Assembly: GCF_001428105.1 (NCBI RefSeq)
Contig: NZ_LMSJ01000058.1
Span: 246,513 to 310,512, forward strand
Source: Paenibacillus sp. Soil766
Lineage (GTDB): Bacteria; Bacillota; Bacilli; Paenibacillales; NBRC-103111
Length of the DNA stretch: 64,000 nucleotides
Direction: 5' to 3'
Made by a program: the position numbers and the translations under genes. The notes under the pieces are model-generated. The model saw only the letters and a program-made list of their open reading frames with translations, was not told where the DNA came from and did no database searches. Shown piece after piece: positions 60,964-64,000 of this stretch. Every line of letters begins with the position of its first letter. Position 1 is the stretch's first letter.

Positions 60964-63456
60964 CTATTTTCTTAACTCAGCCTCAAATTGTTGTTCAAGT
61001 GTTGACACAACTTTGGCGTGGAGTTCAGTTACTTCTTCATCCAGCAAAGTTCTGTCTGCATGACGATACACAAGTGCGATTGCTACGCTCTTACGATTAG
61101 CACCAAGACGCTCTCCTGTATAGATATCAAACACTTGGATTGACTCCAACAATTCCCCTGCAACTTCAGAAATCGCTTGTTCCATAAGTCCAACAGGGAC
61201 GTTTGTATTCACCACTACTGCAATATCACGTCCAATAGACGGATAGCGAGGCAACAGCTTATAAACAATTTCGTCGCCGGCAGCTTCCAAGATAGGCGCT
61301 AGTTCAACTTCAAGCACATACGTGTCATCCAAATCACGCTGTTGTTGCGCGGTCGGATGCAGCTGACCAACACGACCAATTACTATTGGACCTTCAGTAG
61401 AAGCAAGTGAGATTTCAGCTGTACGACCTGGGTGGAAACCTTCTGGCGCTGCTGATGTGTAAGTCAGACCTTTAATGCCAAGATAATGAACCAACCGATC
61501 GAAAATCCCTTTGATATCGTAGAAATCAACAGCTTCTGACTTCTGAGCCCAGTGTGATTGGCGACGTTTGCCAGTCAGCACGATAGACAATATCAGCTTT
61601 TCTTGCGGTAGAACCGTAAGGGCTGCTTCATCCGTAATGAATGCTTTGCCAATTTCGAAAATGGCGACATCGTCCATCGTACGATTGCGATTATAGCTAA
61701 CAACATCAAGCAAATGCGGTACTAAGCTTGTGCGCAGCTGACTGCGGTCCTCGCTCATCGGCATCGCGAGTAGAATTGGCTTCGCAGTCGGGTATAGACC
61801 AGGGATCGCATCTACTTGCGCTTGAGGATTCACTTCAGCACCAGCGCCACCGTGTGAACGCGGGTTTGTGAAAGAATACGTAATCACTTCGTTCAATCCG
61901 CTTTGCGTCAAGATATTCCGTGTAATCCGGCGGACGGATTGTTCCTTGGATAGTGACCCTGGCGTCGTAACGCCGGTCATCAAGGTTGTCGGGATGTTAT
62001 CGTAGCCGAAGAGACGTGCTACTTCTTCGATCAAATCAACATCACGTGTAATGTCTCCGCGGCGGCTCGGCACATGTACGAGCAGCTTGCCTTCGCCAGC
62101 TTGCTCGAATGTGAAATGCAGGCGCGAAAGGATTTGCTCCATCTCGGACAAGGATAGCGATGTACCGAGATAGTTGTTCACGCGGTCAGCCGCCAGCTCA
62201 ATGCTGACCGACTTGTGCGTTCCGCTAGCGGCTTCTACGATGCCGTCAGCGACTTTACCACCTGCGTATTGCGCAATCAGCGCAGCAGCACGGTTCAGTG
62301 CCGGAATCACTGATTCCGGGTTCACTTCTTTTTCGAAGCGAAGGCTCGCTTCTGAGCGAAGGCCCAACTGGCGTGATGTGCGGCGCACGGAGCTGCCAGC
62401 GAACTTGGCGGATTCAAGCAGAATCCGCGTTGTGCCCTCAGTCACTTCGGAGTTCGCGCCGCCCATAACACCAGCGATCGCTACAGGCTTGGTGCCGTCC
62501 GTGACGAGCAGCATGTGCGGCTCTAGGGTACGTTCCACATCGTCAAGCGTGACGAGCTTCTCGCCGGCTTCAGCGAGTCGTACGTCGATGTGACCGTTAT
62601 TCAGCTGCTCCACGTCGAACGCGTGAAGCGGCTGGCCGTACTCCAACATCACGAAGTTGGTGATGTCGACGATGTTGTTGATAGGGCGGATGCCCGCAGC
62701 CATCAAGCGGTTCTGGATCCACAGCGGAGAAGTGCCCACGCGTACGCCTTCGATCAGGCGAGCCGCGTAGTGCGTGCACTGCTCAGTCGCTGTGATCTTC
62801 ACACTGATGCGATCAGCAGCTTTCACGCCGGCAGTTCCTGCCGCTTGCAGCGCAGCTTCTGCATCAGGCAGCTTCACTTCGCGGCCAAGGATCGCCGCGA
62901 TCTCGTAAGCCGCTCCGAGCATGCTCAAGCAATCGGAGCGGTTCGGCGTCAAGTCGAGCTCCATGACTTTGTCGCTTATCGCCAATACATCTAGAATCGA
63001 TTGGCCAATTTCCGTGTCCTCAGGCAATACCAAGATGCCCTCTTGAATTTCTTTTGGAAGCAATTTGTCGTTAAGCCCTAGCTCTTTCGCGGAACAGATC
63101 ATTCCTTGTGATTCCACACCGCGCAGCTTCGCGCGTTTAATTTCTAGTCCGCCTGGAAGGACGGCACCGATCATCGCGACAGGAACCTTTTGCCCAGCAT
63201 CAATATTTTTGGCCCCGCATACGATTTGCAAGTCTTCGCTTTGTCCAGCATCAATCACACAAACGCTCAGTTTATCTGCGTCAGGATGCTTCTCGCGGGA
63301 TTTAACGAACCCGACAACAACATTGGATACACCTTTATTACGATCCTCGACGATATCCACTTCGATACCGCTGCGGGTTAATTTTTCAGCTAATTCCTGG
63401 GCTGTGAAGCCTGTTACGTCCACATATTCGGATAACCATTGATAAGAAACTTTCAT
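60964..63456 (-). CDS. pheT: Phenylalanyl-tRNA synthetase beta subunit
   Basis: 830-aa beta subunit of the alpha2-beta2 enzyme charging tRNA-Phe. Domains: B1 and tRNA-binding (VVVGFVKSREKHPDADKLSV), B3/B4 editing core, B5 (VNNYLGTSLSLSEMEQIL), the class II-like core and the C-terminal FDX-ACB anticodon-binding domain (YPSIGRDIAVVVNTNVPVGL). AAGGAGGG precedes the ATG. It follows pheS by 26 nt. It is slightly longer than the 800-815 aa usual for Bacillus. Confidence 0.97.
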   Translation of the reverse strand: MKVSYQWLSEYVDVTGFTAQELAEKLTRSGIEVDIVEDRNKGVSNVVVGFVKSREKHPDADKLSVCVIDAGQSEDLQIVCGAKNIDAGQKVPVAMIGAVLPGGLEIKRAKLRGVESQGMICSAKELGLNDKLLPKEIQEGILVLPEDTEIGQSILDVLAISDKVMELDLTPNRSDCLSMLGAAYEIAAILGREVKLPDAEAALQAAGTAGVKAADRISVKITATEQCTHYAARLIEGVRVGTSPLWIQNRLMAAGIRPINNIVDITNFVMLEYGQPLHAFDVEQLNNGHIDVRLAEAGEKLVTLDDVERTLEPHMLLVTDGTKPVAIAGVMGGANSEVTEGTTRILLESAKFAGSSVRRTSRQLGLRSEASLRFEKEVNPESVIPALNRAAALIAQYAGGKVADGIVEAASGTHKSVSIELAADRVNNYLGTSLSLSEMEQILSRLHFTFEQAGEGKLLVHVPSRRGDITRDVDLIEEVARLFGYDNIPTTLMTGVTTPGSLSKEQSVRRITRNILTQSGLNEVITYSFTNPRSHGGAGAEVNPQAQVDAIPGLYPTAKPILLAMPMSEDRSQLRTSLVPHLLDVVSYNRNRTMDDVAIFEIGKAFITDEAALTVLPQEKLILSIVLTGKRRQSHWAQKSEAVDFYDIKGIFDRLVHYLGIKGLTYTSAAPEGFHPGRTAEISLASTEGPIVIGRVGQLHPTAQQQRDLDDTYVLEVELAPILEAAGDEIVYKLLPRYPSIGRDIAVVVNTNVPVGLMEQAISEVAGELLESIQVFDIYTGERLGANRKSVAIALVYRHADRTLLDEEVTELHAKVVSTLEQQFEAELRK

Positions 63457-63482
63457 GCTTTATACCCTCCTTTTCCTAGTGC

Positions 63483-64000
<518 letters not shown>

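Overview
The window reads as a chromosomal segment of an endospore-forming Bacillota, most probably Paenibacillus or a close relative (family-level inference; no rRNA is present). The evidence is sporulation genes (a gamma-type small acid-soluble spore protein, YtxC, a Spo0E-like phosphatase), futalosine-route menaquinone synthesis (mqnC), Bacillus-type gene order (ytxC-thrS, alaR-alaT, pheS-pheT-zapA-cvpA, mutS2 near a DUF350 gene), T-box and S-box control, and small proteins typical of Paenibacillus. Most genes lie on the minus strand. Both ends cut a gene: an ammonium transporter on the left and pheS on the right.

Layout. 0-8 kb: amt, an MCP with an unusual domain order, a spore protein, a 3D-domain protein, T-box-controlled thrS and ytxC. 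8-13 kb: mqnC, then the SAM-riboswitch methionine operon metA-metI-metC. 13-18.5 kb: corA-like transporter with a long leader, T-box-controlled tyrS, an HRDC protein behind a promoter-proximal hairpin, and DUF3055. 18.5-24 kb: a uronate epimerase with a divergent AraC regulator, an orphan sugar-binding lipoprotein with a cre-like site, and a 5'-3' exonuclease. 24-29 kb: an FMN reductase and a 1080-residue double glycosyltransferase. 29-34 kb: two coupled DGQHR (DndB-like) genes, an aminotransferase, an M50 protease and an ArsC/Spx-like protein.

34-45.6 kb is one long cobalamin operon under a B12 riboswitch, in transcription order btuF-btuC-btuD-cobT-cobU-cbiB-cobS-cobD-cobQ-pduO-rluA. It combines corrinoid import with the late amidation, aminopropanol, nucleotide-loop and adenosylation steps. 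No corrin-ring genes are present here, so it looks like a salvage or late-stage set. 45.6-52.7 kb holds a lipoprotein, a Spo0E-like protein, alaR-alaT, a cysteine synthase, an MFS transporter, a zinc-ribbon protein and a PspA-DUF350 envelope-stress pair.

52.8-64 kb: mutS2, then an accessory interval (YvlD-like membrane protein, CuA-type cupredoxin lipoprotein, a remnant IS1595-type transposase and several repeat arrays) that lies where Bacillus carries polX. After it come cvpA, a giant zapA and pheT-pheS.

The most unusual items are: the ZapA-like protein, enlarged about nine-fold by tandem heptads and about 21 consecutive hendecads; the stand-alone pair of DGQHR genes without dndACDE; the two-module GT-C protein with a discoidin-like middle; a terminator-like hairpin directly after the HRDC gene promoter; and several simple-sequence arrays, one inside cobT. 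I found no CRISPR array, phage or complete insertion sequence.
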